Below are positions 29,838 to 41,073 of a stretch of DNA of 64,000 nucleotides, piece after piece. Position 1 is the stretch's first letter, and each line of letters opens with the position of its first letter. The notes below the pieces were generated by a model that saw only the letters and a program-made list of their open reading frames with translations, ran no database searches and was not told where the DNA came from. The position numbers and the translations under genes are program-made. Source of the stretch: Helichrysum umbraculigerum (taxonomy: Eukaryota; Streptophyta; Magnoliopsida; Asterales; Asteraceae); assembly GCA_949592205.1 (NCBI GenBank), contig CATIUR010000003.1, positions 139,415,259 through 139,479,258 on the forward strand, given 5' to 3'.

Positions 29838-32800
29838 CTATTTCTCCCCAGCTTCTAACCAACAAGTTGGAGTTCTACAACGGCGACCATAAAGCATTTC
29901 ATATGGAGGCATGCCAATACTAGAATGATATGAGTTATTATAAGCAAACTCAACTAATGGCAAATGAGAATCCCAAGAACCACCATACTCTAGAATACAA
30001 GCTCTCAACATATCCTCCAATGTCTGAATCGTACGTTCTGACTGACCATCTGTTTGAGGATGATAAGCTGTACTAAGATTCACACGTGTACCCAATTCAT
30101 GCTGCAAACTTTGCCAAAAATGAGATACAAACCTCGGATCTCTATCAGATACAATCGATAATGGAATACCATGCCGAGTAACAATCTCATTCATATACAA
30201 CTGTGCAAGCTTACTCAATGATGCAGTTTCACTAGTAGCTAGAAAATGAGCACTTTTGGTCAATCGATCAACAATAACCCAAACCATATCATTTCCTCGG
30301 GCAGTTCGAGGCAACTTGGTAACAAAATCCATAGTCAAATGTTCCCACTTCCATTCAGGAATCTCAAGCTGTTTCAACGATCCATACGGCTTCTGGTGTT
30401 CAGCTTTAACTTGAGAACAAATATGACAAGAACTAACAAACCTTGCTACATCCATCTTCATTGTAGGCCACCGATACAAAGGTTTCAAGTCATTATACAT
30501 TTTCGTACTTCCAGGATGTACAGACAATCTAGATTTATGGGCTTCATTCAGAATAACATCCCGAAGACTACCAAACAAAGGAATCCAAACACGAGACTGA
30601 AAGGTTTTTAATCCTCTCGAATCATCCAATAACAATTCCTTTCGATTCAACATAATTTCAGATTTCAAATTATGATCTAACAAAGCTTCTAACTGTGCAG
30701 CTTTTATCTGAGCCACCAAATCAGAGGAAACTTCTAAACGCATAACATAAACTCGATCAGAAATTACCTTGCGGCTCAAAGCATCAGCAACCACATTGGC
30801 TTTCCCTGGATGGTATTTAATCTCACAATCATAATCCTTGATTAACTCTAACCATCTTCTCTGCCGCATATTCAATTCTTGCTGCGAAAATATATACTGA
30901 AGACTCTTGTGATCTGTACAAATAATACATTTGGTACCATACAAGTAATGTCTCCATATCTTCAAAGCAAACACAACTGCTGCAAGTTCTAAATCATGGG
31001 TAGGATAATTTCTTTCATGAGGTTTGAGCTGACGAGAAGCATAAGCAATCACACGATCTCGTTGCATTAATACACAACCCAAACCAGCAATAGATGCATC
31101 ACAATAAACAACAAAATCATCGGACCCATCTGGCAATGCTAACACAGGAGCCTGACATAACAACCGTTTCAGAGTCTGAAAAGCTGTTTCCTGTTGTTCA
31201 GTCCACACAAACTTTTCATCCTTACGGGTCAATTTAGTCAATGAACCGGCAATTTTAGAAAAATCTTTAATAAACTTCCGGTAATAACCCGCCAGGCCAA
31301 GAAAACTCTTTATTTCAGAAGCAGACTTTGGAGCTTTCCAATTCATTACAGCTTCAATTTTCGAAGGATCAACTTTAACACCGTCATTACAAATAATATG
31401 ACCCAAAAACTGTACTTCCCGAATCCAAAATTCACATTTAGAAAATTTTGCATACCAATGTTCTCTCTTTAAGGTTTCCAATACTAACCTCAAATGCATT
31501 CCATGTTCTGATTCGGATTTAGAATATACCAAAATGTCATCGATAAATACAATCACAAATTTATCAAGAAAAGATCTACAAACACGGTTCATCAAATCCA
31601 TAAAAACTGCTGGAGCATTCGTTAATCCAAAAGGCATAACCAGGAATTCAAAATGACCATACCTGGTTCGGAATGCAGTTTTAGGAATATCACAATCACG
31701 AACACGAACTTGATGATAACCTGACCTCAAATCAATCTTTGAATAAAACGAAGATCCCTGCAACTGATCAAACAAATCATCTATGCGAGGCAGAGGATAT
31801 TTATTCTTTACTGTCCGTTTATTCAATTCCCTATAATCAATGCACATTCTAAAAGACCCATCTTTCTTTTTCACAAACAGAACTGGTGCACCCCAGGGAG
31901 AATAACTAGGTCTAATAAACCCTTTATCCAACAACTCCTGTATCTGATTCATCATTTCGCGTATCTCAGACGGAGCTAATCTATAAGGGGCTTTGGCAAT
32001 AGGTGAAGAGCCAGGAACAAGATCAATCTGATATTCAACTTCCCTAACCGGTGGTAAACCAGGTAATTCATCAGGGAACACTTCTGGATACTCAGAAATA
32101 ACCGGTACATCAGAAAGAGACTTCTTTTCTAACTTAGCGTCAATCACATAAGCTAGGTAGGATTCACAACCTTTGGACAAAGATTTCCTAGCTTTCATCA
32201 TACTAATCAAAGGTATACAAACTTTATCCCGTTCTCCTTGAGCCACAACATATGACTCTTCAGAGATTGGAATTCTAATCAGCTTATTGTGGCAATCTAT
32301 GCTTGCTTTATACTGACTTAACCAATCCATACCAATAATCACATCAAAACTAGCAATTGGCATCAACAGAAAGGAAATTGGGAAAGTCTGGCCATCTATC
32401 ATAATACTAGCTCCAATTACCGAAGTGGTAACAGGAACTGACTTGCCACTAGCTATTTCTACTTCAACTGGGTTTGTAATCACAGTAGGCATCCGTTTCA
32501 ACTTATCACAGAAACACACAGATACAAAAGAACAATTTGCACCAGAATCAAACAAAACACGAGCTGGTACAGAATTTATAAGAAAAGTACCCGTGATCAC
32601 GTCATTTGTATGGACAGTTTCATCCACTGTCATTTGAAAAGCCCTACTAACTGCAGATGGCGGAGTCTTCCGCTTCTGACCGGAAGATGACGAACTAACA
32701 ACTGACCCAGAACCCTGTCTCTTAGCCTCAGAACACTGATTTGCACGATGACCTTCCTTATGGCAATTCCAACACACATAAGTAGGAAAAACACAATCTT

Positions 32801-33068
32801 TGGCTTCATGCCCAATCACACCACATTTCACACATCTAGTGGTTTGCACAGTACACGGCCCAAAATGTCTAGCTCTACATTTGATACACCAATTGGGACG
32901 ATCAGAAGTACCACCACGACTTTCTTGTTTCTTACCCTGCTGATTTCCTTGCCACCGCTGTTTACCTTTACCAGAAGATTCACTCCTAGATTTCTGAGAA
33001 ACCATTTCTTTACTTGGCGCCTCTTGAGGTCTCAAATCACTGTCAACTGACCGAGCTAACATAAAAGC
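29838..33068 (-). CDS. Element D nucleocapsid, protease, RT, RNase H, integrase
   Basis: About 1075 codons open. Zinc-binding CVKCGVIGHEAKDC and CWNCHKEGHRANQC come first, then the protease with LFDSGANCSF. RT has LFVKKKDGSFRMCIDYRE and FIDDILVYS. RNase H has VYCDASIAGLGCVL. Integrase has the zinc-binding HKSRLSVHPG...CHICSQVK and a catalytic core with TMDFVTKLP, VSDRDPRF and TAYHPQTDGQSERTIQTLED. All catalytic motifs I can check are present. It ends at TAG 29838-29840, where relatives have a codon between GEK and FAGPDIVQ. CAG to TAG is the simplest explanation. Confidence 0.92.
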   Translation of the reverse strand, partial: AFMLARSVDSDLRPQEAPSKEMVSQKSRSESSGKGKQRWQGNQQGKKQESRGGTSDRPNWCIKCRARHFGPCTVQTTRCVKCGVIGHEAKDCVFPTYVCWNCHKEGHRANQCSEAKRQGSGSVVSSSSSGQKRKTPPSAVSRAFQMTVDETVHTNDVITGTFLINSVPARVLFDSGANCSFVSVCFCDKLKRMPTVITNPVEVEIASGKSVPVTTSVIGASIMIDGQTFPISFLLMPIASFDVIIGMDWLSQYKASIDCHNKLIRIPISEESYVVAQGERDKVCIPLISMMKARKSLSKGCESYLAYVIDAKLEKKSLSDVPVISEYPEVFPDELPGLPPVREVEYQIDLVPGSSPIAKAPYRLAPSEIREMMNQIQELLDKGFIRPSYSPWGAPVLFVKKKDGSFRMCIDYRELNKRTVKNKYPLPRIDDLFDQLQGSSFYSKIDLRSGYHQVRVRDCDIPKTAFRTRYGHFEFLVMPFGLTNAPAVFMDLMNRVCRSFLDKFVIVFIDDILVYSKSESEHGMHLRLVLETLKREHWYAKFSKCEFWIREVQFLGHIICNDGVKVDPSKIEAVMNWKAPKSASEIKSFLGLAGYYRKFIKDFSKIAGSLTKLTRKDEKFVWTEQQETAFQTLKRLLCQAPVLALPDGSDDFVVYCDASIAGLGCVLMQRDRVIAYASRQLKPHERNYPTHDLELAAVVFALKIWRHYLYGTKCIICTDHKSLQYIFSQQELNMRQRRWLELIKDYDCEIKYHPGKANVVADALSRKVISDRVYVMRLEVSSDLVAQIKAAQLEALLDHNLKSEIMLNRKELLLDDSRGLKTFQSRVWIPLFGSLRDVILNEAHKSRLSVHPGSTKMYNDLKPLYRWPTMKMDVARFVSSCHICSQVKAEHQKPYGSLKQLEIPEWKWEHLTMDFVTKLPRTARGNDMVWVIVDRLTKSAHFLATSETASLSKLAQLYMNEIVTRHGIPLSIVSDRDPRFVSHFWQSLQHELGTRVNLSTAYHPQTDGQSERTIQTLEDMLRACILEYGGSWDSHLPLVEFAYNNSYHSSIGMPPYEMLYGRRCRTPTCWLEAGEK

Positions 33069-33809
33069 TTAGGAAAGAGATCCAGCTAACCTCACTGAAG
33101 TTCGATAATGATTAGGTAAAGTACCCACAAACTGTTCAATTCTGGTCCTCTCATCAGGAACCCACTGCTGAACAAACCTAAGTTTCTCTGAAAACTGATT
33201 AATCAAATCATCCATTGACATTTTATCAGTTAATTGCAAATCCATAAACTCCTTTCGAATCCGAGCTATATCAAAGTTTGAACAATACTGCTTACAAACT
33301 TCATTATGGAAATCAGGCCATCGGATAGATGCTTTCTGAAAAGGAGATAACACAGAAGTAATCGAATCCCACCAATTCATAGCTGCTCCTTTTAAAAGTT
33401 GAGTTGCATAGGGAACTTTTAACTCTTCTTCACATTGGCAAACTTCAAATTTCTTTTCAATATCCCTCAACCAATCAAGAGTTACCGAAGGATTTGTACT
33501 ACCAGAATACACAGACGGATTACTGCTCATAAAGGTTTTAAATGAACACACCTTTTGTTTTGGCGGTGAAATCGTACTAAACACAGGATGAGAAGATTCA
33601 GCCTCTTTTTGTTGTTTATACATTCTAAGTACTTGGTTTTCCTCTTCCAATTGAAGGAGATACTCGTCTCTTTCTAACTCCTCTCTAGCATGGAAAGAAG
33701 TACCAGTATGCTCAGCCCGATTGTCATGAGTTTCAACAGTAACTTCCGGCCTTGAGACATTATTAAGGTTAACAAGTGGTTGCTCGTTATCCGCCATGTC
33801 TGTAAACAC
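33069..33809 (-). CDS. Element D Gag (capsid part)
   Basis: 246 codons from MFTDMADNEQ. A coiled-coil-like segment (LLQLEEENQVLRMYKQQKEAE) precedes the retrotransposon Gag core (VTLDWLRDIEKKFEVC ... LLKGAAMNWWDSI ... QFVGTLPNHYRTSV). It ends at TAA 33069-33071, but the next codons are open in the same frame and lead into the zinc knuckles. The stop therefore separates capsid from nucleocapsid-Pol. It could be a point mutation or a readthrough site. Confidence 0.85.
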   Translation of the reverse strand: MFTDMADNEQPLVNLNNVSRPEVTVETHDNRAEHTGTSFHAREELERDEYLLQLEEENQVLRMYKQQKEAESSHPVFSTISPPKQKVCSFKTFMSSNPSVYSGSTNPSVTLDWLRDIEKKFEVCQCEEELKVPYATQLLKGAAMNWWDSITSVLSPFQKASIRWPDFHNEVCKQYCSNFDIARIRKEFMDLQLTDKMSMDDLINQFSEKLRFVQQWVPDERTRIEQFVGTLPNHYRTSVRLAGSLS

Positions 33810-33958
33810 AACAACAGCTCACAAATCGTTAATCGTTAGCACCTATCCTACTAACAATTTCACATTCAGTACATAATCCCATTCCCAAGAATGTTTGACA
33901 CAACATAATAAAAGTTTAGGATTGAACATACAATCATATTCAATTGCCCAAAACTATT

Positions 33959-33970
33959 GCTCTGATACCA
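33959..33970 (-). other. Primer-binding site of element D
   Basis: GCTCTGATACCA on the plus strand is the complement of TGGTATCAGAGC (initiator Met tRNA). It lies 3 bp inside the 5' LTR border. Confidence 0.9.
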
Positions 33971-33973
33971 ACT

Positions 33974-35763
33974 TATAACACCCCTCATTTAATACAACAA
34001 TATAATATTAAATTTGGCGGAAGCGACTACTTGAAATACATATTCTATTAAAATTCTGCTTGAAATTTTCGCAAACCTTTATACAACATGTTTACAAACA
34101 AGGGGCATTATATACTATAAAACATTATATATTACAAAATGGATCAGAGTTGCAAGTTTCAAACATTCCCAGCATCAAAACATCCTTCCTGTCTACCAAC
34201 AAAATATACATCACCTGCAGGAAGTAAATTGAGGGATTAGCACGAAGCTAAGTGAATGAATTATCAACTACAATTCAATTTAGCTATCAATCCGTTCACA
34301 ATCAATAATGCAACAAATATCGTCAAGAGGAACGGTGGTTCCTAAGGACCCTGTGCCGGGTGGCCCCATCAGAACACTTAAATCAACTGTAGGACAAAAC
34401 AGTGATTAACCGCTAACTAAATGCTAATCTCCATCAACACATGTACGCAACCCTGTGTTGACCAACATTAGCAATCAAGTCCAACTGACAATCTAGTTGA
34501 CCTCTGGATTTATCAATCAAGCTCACAGGCTAATCAAACTACCAATCATATGGCATATCCTTTCAAAGTTAACATACTATCAATAGTAATCCTATAATTA
34601 CTGATTGAAATCAAACTGACACAACCAAATCAAACTATGAGTTTCAAATCCACTCACCTGATTATCTTGTTTCACTTACTCAGCTGTCTTATCTTGCTGA
34701 GTTCTTTGCTTATCTGAGAATCAACAATCAGGTAGAAATTAGTAATCAAGATCGTAAACACTTGAATTACTTCAATTTAAATCATTAGGAACTTAACACA
34801 ATTCACATTAAAATTACAAGTTCCTAATTATTTATTAGTATTCATCACATATCAATTATCATGTAATTACATTCAATAAGTATATATTACATAGCAACTA
34901 GCAAGTTAAAACGAGTCTTGAAACTTAAACAAAACATTTGCTGGAACACACCCCAAGCCGCCGGCTTCATAAGGAAGCCGCCGGCTTCCAGCCATCCTTC
35001 AGCATTTCCAGTTTCAACCCGAGGTCACCATTTGAATCAGTTTGGCCGAAGCCGCCGGCTTAAACGGCAAGCCTTCGGCTTCTTAATGAAGCCGCCGGCT
35101 TCAGGCGACGAACAGGGCAGTCTCAGGTCACTCATGGCAAAACTCAGCAAATTAAATTTACAAACAAACAACCACAAACTCGTTTCCAGCAACATGTTTC
35201 AGGTCATATAACATCTTTTAAGCATGTTATAACATGTATTAACATCAAGAATCATCAATTCATTCAAAAGTTAAACTTAATCATAATCATAAATTAAAAC
35301 AAGATCAAGAACACAAAATCGAAGCTTACTAGTGATGATGATTATGATGTTTATACTAGTACTTGATCACAGCTCCAAAATTTACAAGTTTCAATCTTGT
35401 TTTTGCAAGGGTTTAAGAGTTTAGAGGTTTTAGGGTTATGTTTCTAAATGAGGAAAGTGTAAAACTTTCCTAAAAAGGAAATATTTAAGGCGGTTAAGTT
35501 TTTACACCGACCCGCATCCACTTAAAACTAATCCCCTTTTCAATCTATTGCCTGGAACCTAAAAACCATTTGCGAGAAACTTCTTTTATTGCACCGTCAA
35601 CTATAGTAAATTAAAACAATCAATAATTTACTAAGCATAATAAGTCCTAAAACTTATTTAACTAAGTTTCGCAATTAAACACATTTTATCAAATAATTTC
35701 TAATACAATTAAATATATCAATTTAAAATTAGAAATTACCGGACCAGAAGAGAGGATGTTACA
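33974..35763 (-). repeat. 5' LTR of element D
   Basis: 1790 bp. It holds the AAGCCGCCGGCTT cluster (34954-35102). Segments such as GACGGTGCAATAAAA and GGTTCCAGGCAATAGATTG (minus strand) are shared with LTR F, showing kinship. Confidence 0.95.
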
Positions 35764-35768
35764 ACTTG

Positions 35769-38027
35769 CGTGCTACTTTCACGCATTATGCTCAAACTCG
35801 TTTAAAAACACATGTTTTAAAATGATTTGTAGTAGATAACATCTTTTCACATTCTGGGATAGTGACACCATTTCGGTAAAAAGCTATTAAATGAGAAGTT
35901 GGTTTAAAGTATATCTAACGTGTTCACACTTACGAGATATCTTCACAAGAGAGTGAAAGAAGTGTAAAGATGAAGGACAGAGCTGTTATTTGTAAGCTGC
36001 GCACGCTAAAGCCGAAAGATCTTCATGGAGCCACCGCTAAAGAAGAATTCCTGTCAAGATCTCCTCTTCAGCACATCTTCCAGAATTCCATCCTTCCACC
36101 TTCGCTTCGATAGGGGAGTTCTCTCGTTCTCACTCTCGTTTTTGATATGATTGTTAGCTTCAAATTCTCATTAAAGTAGTCTATACCATATCCCCAGCTT
36201 ATCACTAAGTGTGGGATTCCAGCCCAAAACAAACACTTGAGTAACATTTTCTGATATGTTCAAACTCTAAGTGTGGGATTTTTCTCAAATCCCAACTCAA
36301 GAGAACATTAGGGACAATGTTCCTCTAAGTGTGGGATAGCGGTATAGAATACCTTAGGTTTGCTTGTTAGATTCTTGTTTCCAAAAGCAAACTCGGAAAA
36401 TGTTTCTCAAAATCATAAGCTTAACTTCGACAGTGGATATGCCACTCATTCAGTTGTCTTAAAGCTTAACTTCGACAGTGGATATGTCACTCATTCAGTT
36501 GGCTTAATTTTCATAAAAACTCACTTTTGCTAAAAAATTTCAAAATTTTTTTTTTTTTTTTGAGTTAAAATGTCTTAAGAAGGAGCATTTTCATATATGA
36601 GTAGGGTATTTTGGAAATTAAGAGTAAATAAGATAGAAATTTCTTAGGTCTAAAATGATAATCTAAGAAGGGCATCGCATGGCTAGGCACAAACAAACCC
36701 AAAAACTTGCAGTGAGGTATCTTGAGCCAATATAAGCATTCATCTTTAATGCTTCACTATTCGTTTGTTTGAGTGTGCCGATGCATGCATCCGGAATTAG
36801 AACTTGCTCCTGGTATGCACTTCGAGACCACATTAGTAGAGTACCGTAAGCGGTATAGGTGCAGTTAGATGACCTTGACATTCCTTAGGACTTAACCCTT
36901 TTTATCATATCTCTTCAAGCCCAAAACCCTTCCAACACTCATCTTTAGTGTTGATGATCCGCTTAGATAACCCTGTTGAGCCTTACCCTGTTCGTTTCTT
37001 TCACAACCCTTTAAATTTTAACCCATTTATTCCGCACCCACCAAAAATCTTATCTTAGAAATTTTAAACTTGTGGAAAATGTCATTTAAATGTCCTTTTT
37101 GCTTTCACTCCAAATCACAAATACGGGTGTTTACTCAAAATCTCTCGCGTGCGTTCCCTTGATAAAAATCAAAAGATGAGAGTTTATGGTGTGAAAAATT
37201 AACACCAAGTAAATGCAAAGTCATCAAAAGGATGAAAAAGATGAAAGAAAGAAAAGGATTTCAAAAGGGCAAAAGAAAGAAACAAAATAAAATCCCTAGA
37301 AAAGCCCAAAAATAGAAACAAAAGTAAAAGAAAAGAAAATAGAATAAAGCTAAGTGCTTCGAATCTCTCGAAAAGTCCCGCTCTTATAAAAGACATAAAT
37401 TCCCTCGTGTATTTTCAAAAGATAGAAGTCAAAATAGCTATCTTCCCGTACTGTTATCCATTTCAATTTTCATTAAAAAGGTTGTTTAAATAATGTTTTT
37501 TTCAAAAGTTTAGAAGTCCTAAGATAAGCAAAACCCTTTACAACAATTAAAAAATCCAACTTATCCATACCCCGTAACCTACACCTGCCATTACAACACA
37601 CTCTAAATGTCCTGGGATAGCTAGCACCGTCCTCACCTAAGTGGTGGAGATATGATTCTCGAGCAAGCCTATGACGATGGATGTTGCATGACTGGCTTAT
37701 GAGCGATTTCGTTTGATTAGATTGATAGGTAACCCGAAACACTTTTTGAGTGAATTGAGTGACCACCTTGTGAGATCGCCTAGTCATGTATATTCCAAGA
37801 TCGCGAGAATTGAAAGCATGCCTAAGAGAATCATTTTACGCCTCTGAAAGGAATACCTTACTTTCTTTTATTTCCAGGATATGTTACTTGTATATGGAGA
37901 TGGTTATTTTTTGATATATTTTGACTCACCCCAAAAATAAACTCGTGTTTTCAAAATGTTTTTCCTAAAAGCAAGTGAGAATTTTGAGTTTTGCTTGAGG
38001 ACAAGCAAAGTCTAAGTGTGGGATATT
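35769..38027 (+). other. Element B 3' non-coding region and polypurine tract
   Basis: About 2.3 kb with no supported gene. The phrase CTAAGTGTGGGAT occurs four times (near 36207, 36267, 36325 and 38012). The last lies immediately before the 3' LTR and is the probable polypurine tract. A 46-bp unit containing TTAACTTCGACAGTGGATAT is tandemly duplicated at 36421 and 36467. Repeated copies of the tract upstream of the 3' LTR are known in Athila/Tat relatives. Confidence 0.7.
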
Positions 38028-40348
38028 TGATGACACACAAAAAGTCATGTTTTTGTGTACCATTATCTCACCATTTTAGCCCAATTATTAATGAAAACAC
38101 TTAAATATGAACTTAAACATCACATTTCATCATAAGGGCTAAAATATAGACAATGTTTCAAGAATCAACAAAAAAGACCTAAAAACGAGTAAAATAGAGC
38201 ACAAACGATTAACGAATCTTCCGTTCACGCATTTAAGTACAATTTAAGCTATACTTGGAATTATGACCTCTAACTCATGTCATTTTCTTCGTTAGGAAAT
38301 TACAAAACCGTGAGCGTGAGAATCACTCAAAACGGACATCGGATGAAGAAGTTACGCCCGAACGAAGAAACGAAGAACCGAATACGGCTGGACACAGACC
38401 GTATACGGCTGAACCAGACCGTATACGGCTGGACACAGACCGTATACGGCCTGTGCAGACCGTATACGGCCTATGCTCAGCCGTATACGGGCCAGCTCAG
38501 TCGTATTCACCCTATGCACAGCCGTATACGGTCCAGTTCAGCCGTATTCACCCTAGCTCAGCCGTATCGTGCGTTTCGGTGATAAAAATCAGGTTTTTAT
38601 TCGCCTTTGCGATACGGTTGTGCGTTTCATGGTTTGGATACGGTCTACGGATACGGTTGTACGATCTCTATATATAGAAGCCTCATTTCATCAACAACTC
38701 ATCATCCATTCTTCACCAACACTACTCTCTCACTACTCTCTCTCTAGATTAGGTTTTTATTTTTATTTTCGTAGTTAGTGGCTAGTTAGTCTCCGGTTAA
38801 TACTTAACCGGGCTACTAGAAGGGTAATATTGTAATATCGCTTGGAGCATACTCGAAGTTCTGTCTGTATACTTTCAAGTTATATTCAGCTACGCTCTTT
38901 TCACGGTTATATCTATCCTTTATCTTATTAATTAAAATGCATGCTGTTGTTATTTTGATTATGCTAGATTTAGGATTTGCCATGATTAGCGAGTAGTTAT
39001 ATTGCGTGTTTGTTGTGATGTAGTTAGCCGTATTAGTTGGGATGATGTCATTATGAAACAACGGAAGTAACGTTAAACGACTTTCATTTGTATAGCGCCG
39101 GAAACATCACGAATGTGTGGAGTACGGAACGTGGAAGCTATGAAAGTCGTGGGCACAATCTGTTGTGGAATAATGTCCCAAACTATTTTATAAATGAAAA
39201 CTCGGTGCTTTGATTAACTTTCTATCTATGATTATAAACCTCACTTTAACCTAACGCCTTTCGACCAATGAACGTGATTAAAACCTTTTTATTAAGACGT
39301 AGCTAACCTTAAGTAAAGGTAATTAATTATATGTGTTTGAAATAAACATGGTCTGGTTTTAAACCTGTGGAAATACCGTTTTCGATCAAAGTAGTGTACA
39401 CAGTACATAAACTAGGGATTTATTGGGACTAAAAAGTAAGGGCTGGTTTATATCATAGATGGATAATATCTTAACTTAAATACAAACTTAGCTTATAAGT
39501 CCAGAGTGACCATCATAGAGCAACGTGAATACCGTAAATCAGCTGAATACATGGTATATCGTTGGAAGCACCTGTGGTGTAATACAACGTGGAAGTCATG
39601 AAAAAGCCGTCGGTACTATATTACCGGTTATTACAACCTCTGGACTTTACAAACCCATCGATAGAAAGTAATCAAGCACCAAACCAAGTCTTATACTTAA
39701 ATGTTTTATTCAATTGAATATCCCTGTGGGGTTAAGAACGGTCGGACATCGAGTTAGTTTGCTGCCTTATTCATGCACCCAGGATATCCAATCCAAAAAG
39801 GGTCACTGTGCCGTAACAGGATAGTTTTGTGGGCTGGGCAACCTACTCCGATCAGAATCACGATAGCCTAGTTACTCAGTGACATACTGATTGAGAAATC
39901 GATCAGTAGGGAGCTAGTGCTTATCTCACATATACTCGAAACAAATAAAATTACAAATCTTTAGAGACGTTTTCATATCCTAAACTAAACATCATCCCAA
40001 CGTTCGGCTAACGAAGTCACAACAAACACCCCCTCTATCCTGACTGCTATCTCGTTTATTTTATCTACTTTTTATTATTGCTTATTAGTTTAATCATAAA
40101 AAACAAACCAAACCACTCACAACTACTTTAAAACTCCCTCACTAATTAGAAACGGACATCCTAGACTACTTAGATCCACAATACAGTTGGTTTTGAAGAA
40201 CGACCCTAGGTCATACTTATCTCTATACACCCATAGTTTTAAAGTATACTTAGGCCCAACATTTATAAATATTAAAACCCATTGGTGCCGCCGCTGACGG
40301 ACGGTCCAACGACAGGGTAAAACCTGATCGACCGTTGGCGGCACATCA
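38028..40348 (+). repeat. 3' LTR of element B (full length)
   Basis: 2321 bp, TGATG...CATCA. The first 1590 bp match the truncated 5' LTR and the last 730 bp have no counterpart there. Near the end GTGCCGCC (40287) and GGCGGCAC (about 40337) form an inverted pair. The flanking GATCA duplication fixes the right border. Confidence 0.9.
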
Positions 40349-40353
40349 GATCA

Positions 40354-40807
40354 CAAAACCCACGAGTAGCCAAGAGAAACACTAGGCCACCTCGAAGCAG
40401 CCCCTATCCTGTTCATAACTCTCGGAACTCGGCACACCCCACGGTGCCAGTGTTGGTTACCCAACTCCGCCGTCAGGAGCAAAGGCTCGAGAATCTCGAA
40501 CGGGAACAACACCGAATGACCTACCTGCTCCGCTAAGCTCTTGATCATATATCACAACTCCAGCGAGAACAGCCTCTCTGTAAGCATAATTCAGGATTCA
40601 ATGACCGCTGAATTAGGTGCGGATGAACTCATAAGAGACCGTCTAGAGGAATGTGAACAGCGTTCACATGAGGCTGAGGGGTACTCTCGAGCACTGGTAC
40701 AACGACTGGCCTTGGTTGAAGACAACGCCAGGCAAGCCAACAGACTTGCAGAAACCGTGGACCGCCTTGTCGAGCTGATGGAGCGGATTAATCTGCATCA
40801 AGATTAA
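40354..40807 (+). pseudogene. Element A 5' ORF, remainder (coiled-coil protein upstream of gag)
   Basis: It continues the ORF begun at 6885. The first part is basic and proline-rich, followed by QEQRLENLEREQHRM, then a stop (TAA 40534-40536). A shifted frame then gives a heptad-like helix through RLVELMERINLHQD, ending at 40807. It lies before the canonical gag start. The role is unknown: it may be an N-terminal extension of Gag joined by splicing, or a separate protein. A T-rich 3' splice-like sequence (TTCTTGTTCAG, ending 41069) sits just before gag. Broken by one stop and one frameshift. Confidence 0.55.
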
Positions 40808-41073
40808 ATCAGTCTGTAACGTGTAACCAGTTAACTACTTAATTAGGACCTATGTAATTCAACCGGATGTAACAATTCCCGGCACTCTTGTACTACTACT
40901 GTTCTGTAACCTTATCGAAAAACTTGTACCGTGTATCCAACTCGATTATCTAAATGGAATGTGATTATCACCTCGTACTGTTATCGTGTATCTCATCATA
41001 TACACTTGTGATGTATCAGAAATTTCATGCAATTATCTTATTTCTATTCCTTGTTCTTTTCTTGTTCAGCATC

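Larger units (their letters stand above)
14909..35763 (-). mobile_element. Element D: Tekay-type chromovirus, minus strand
   Basis: Perfect target duplication ACTTG at 14904-14908 and 35764-35768. The intact LTR is 33974-35763 (1790 bp). The other LTR is 14909-29234, split by E; removing E and its 5-bp duplication gives exactly 1790 bp as well. Read on the minus strand the ends are TGTAACATCC and GGGTGTTATA, so the element ends TG...TA. The primer-binding site is at 33959-33970 and a long G-run polypurine tract at 29235-29262. Gag, Pol and chromodomain share one frame interrupted by two stops. The LTR copies differ at about eight sites by eye. Own length is about 8.3 kb. Confidence 0.95.
6933..40348 (+). 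mobile_element. Element B: Athila-like Ty3/gypsy, apparently non-autonomous
   Basis: Bounded by GATCA (6928-6932 and 40349-40353). The 3' LTR is 38028-40348 (2321 bp), beginning TGATGACACAC and ending GCACATCA. The 5' LTR is truncated at about 8522, where its sequence runs directly into gag, so the primer-binding site and leader are missing. Without the C and D insertions B is about 10 kb. It encodes Athila-type Gag and protease plus a long unrecognised C-terminal region. No RT, RNase H or integrase was found in its own sequence. A non-coding 3' region (35769-38027) precedes the 3' LTR. Confidence 0.9.
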
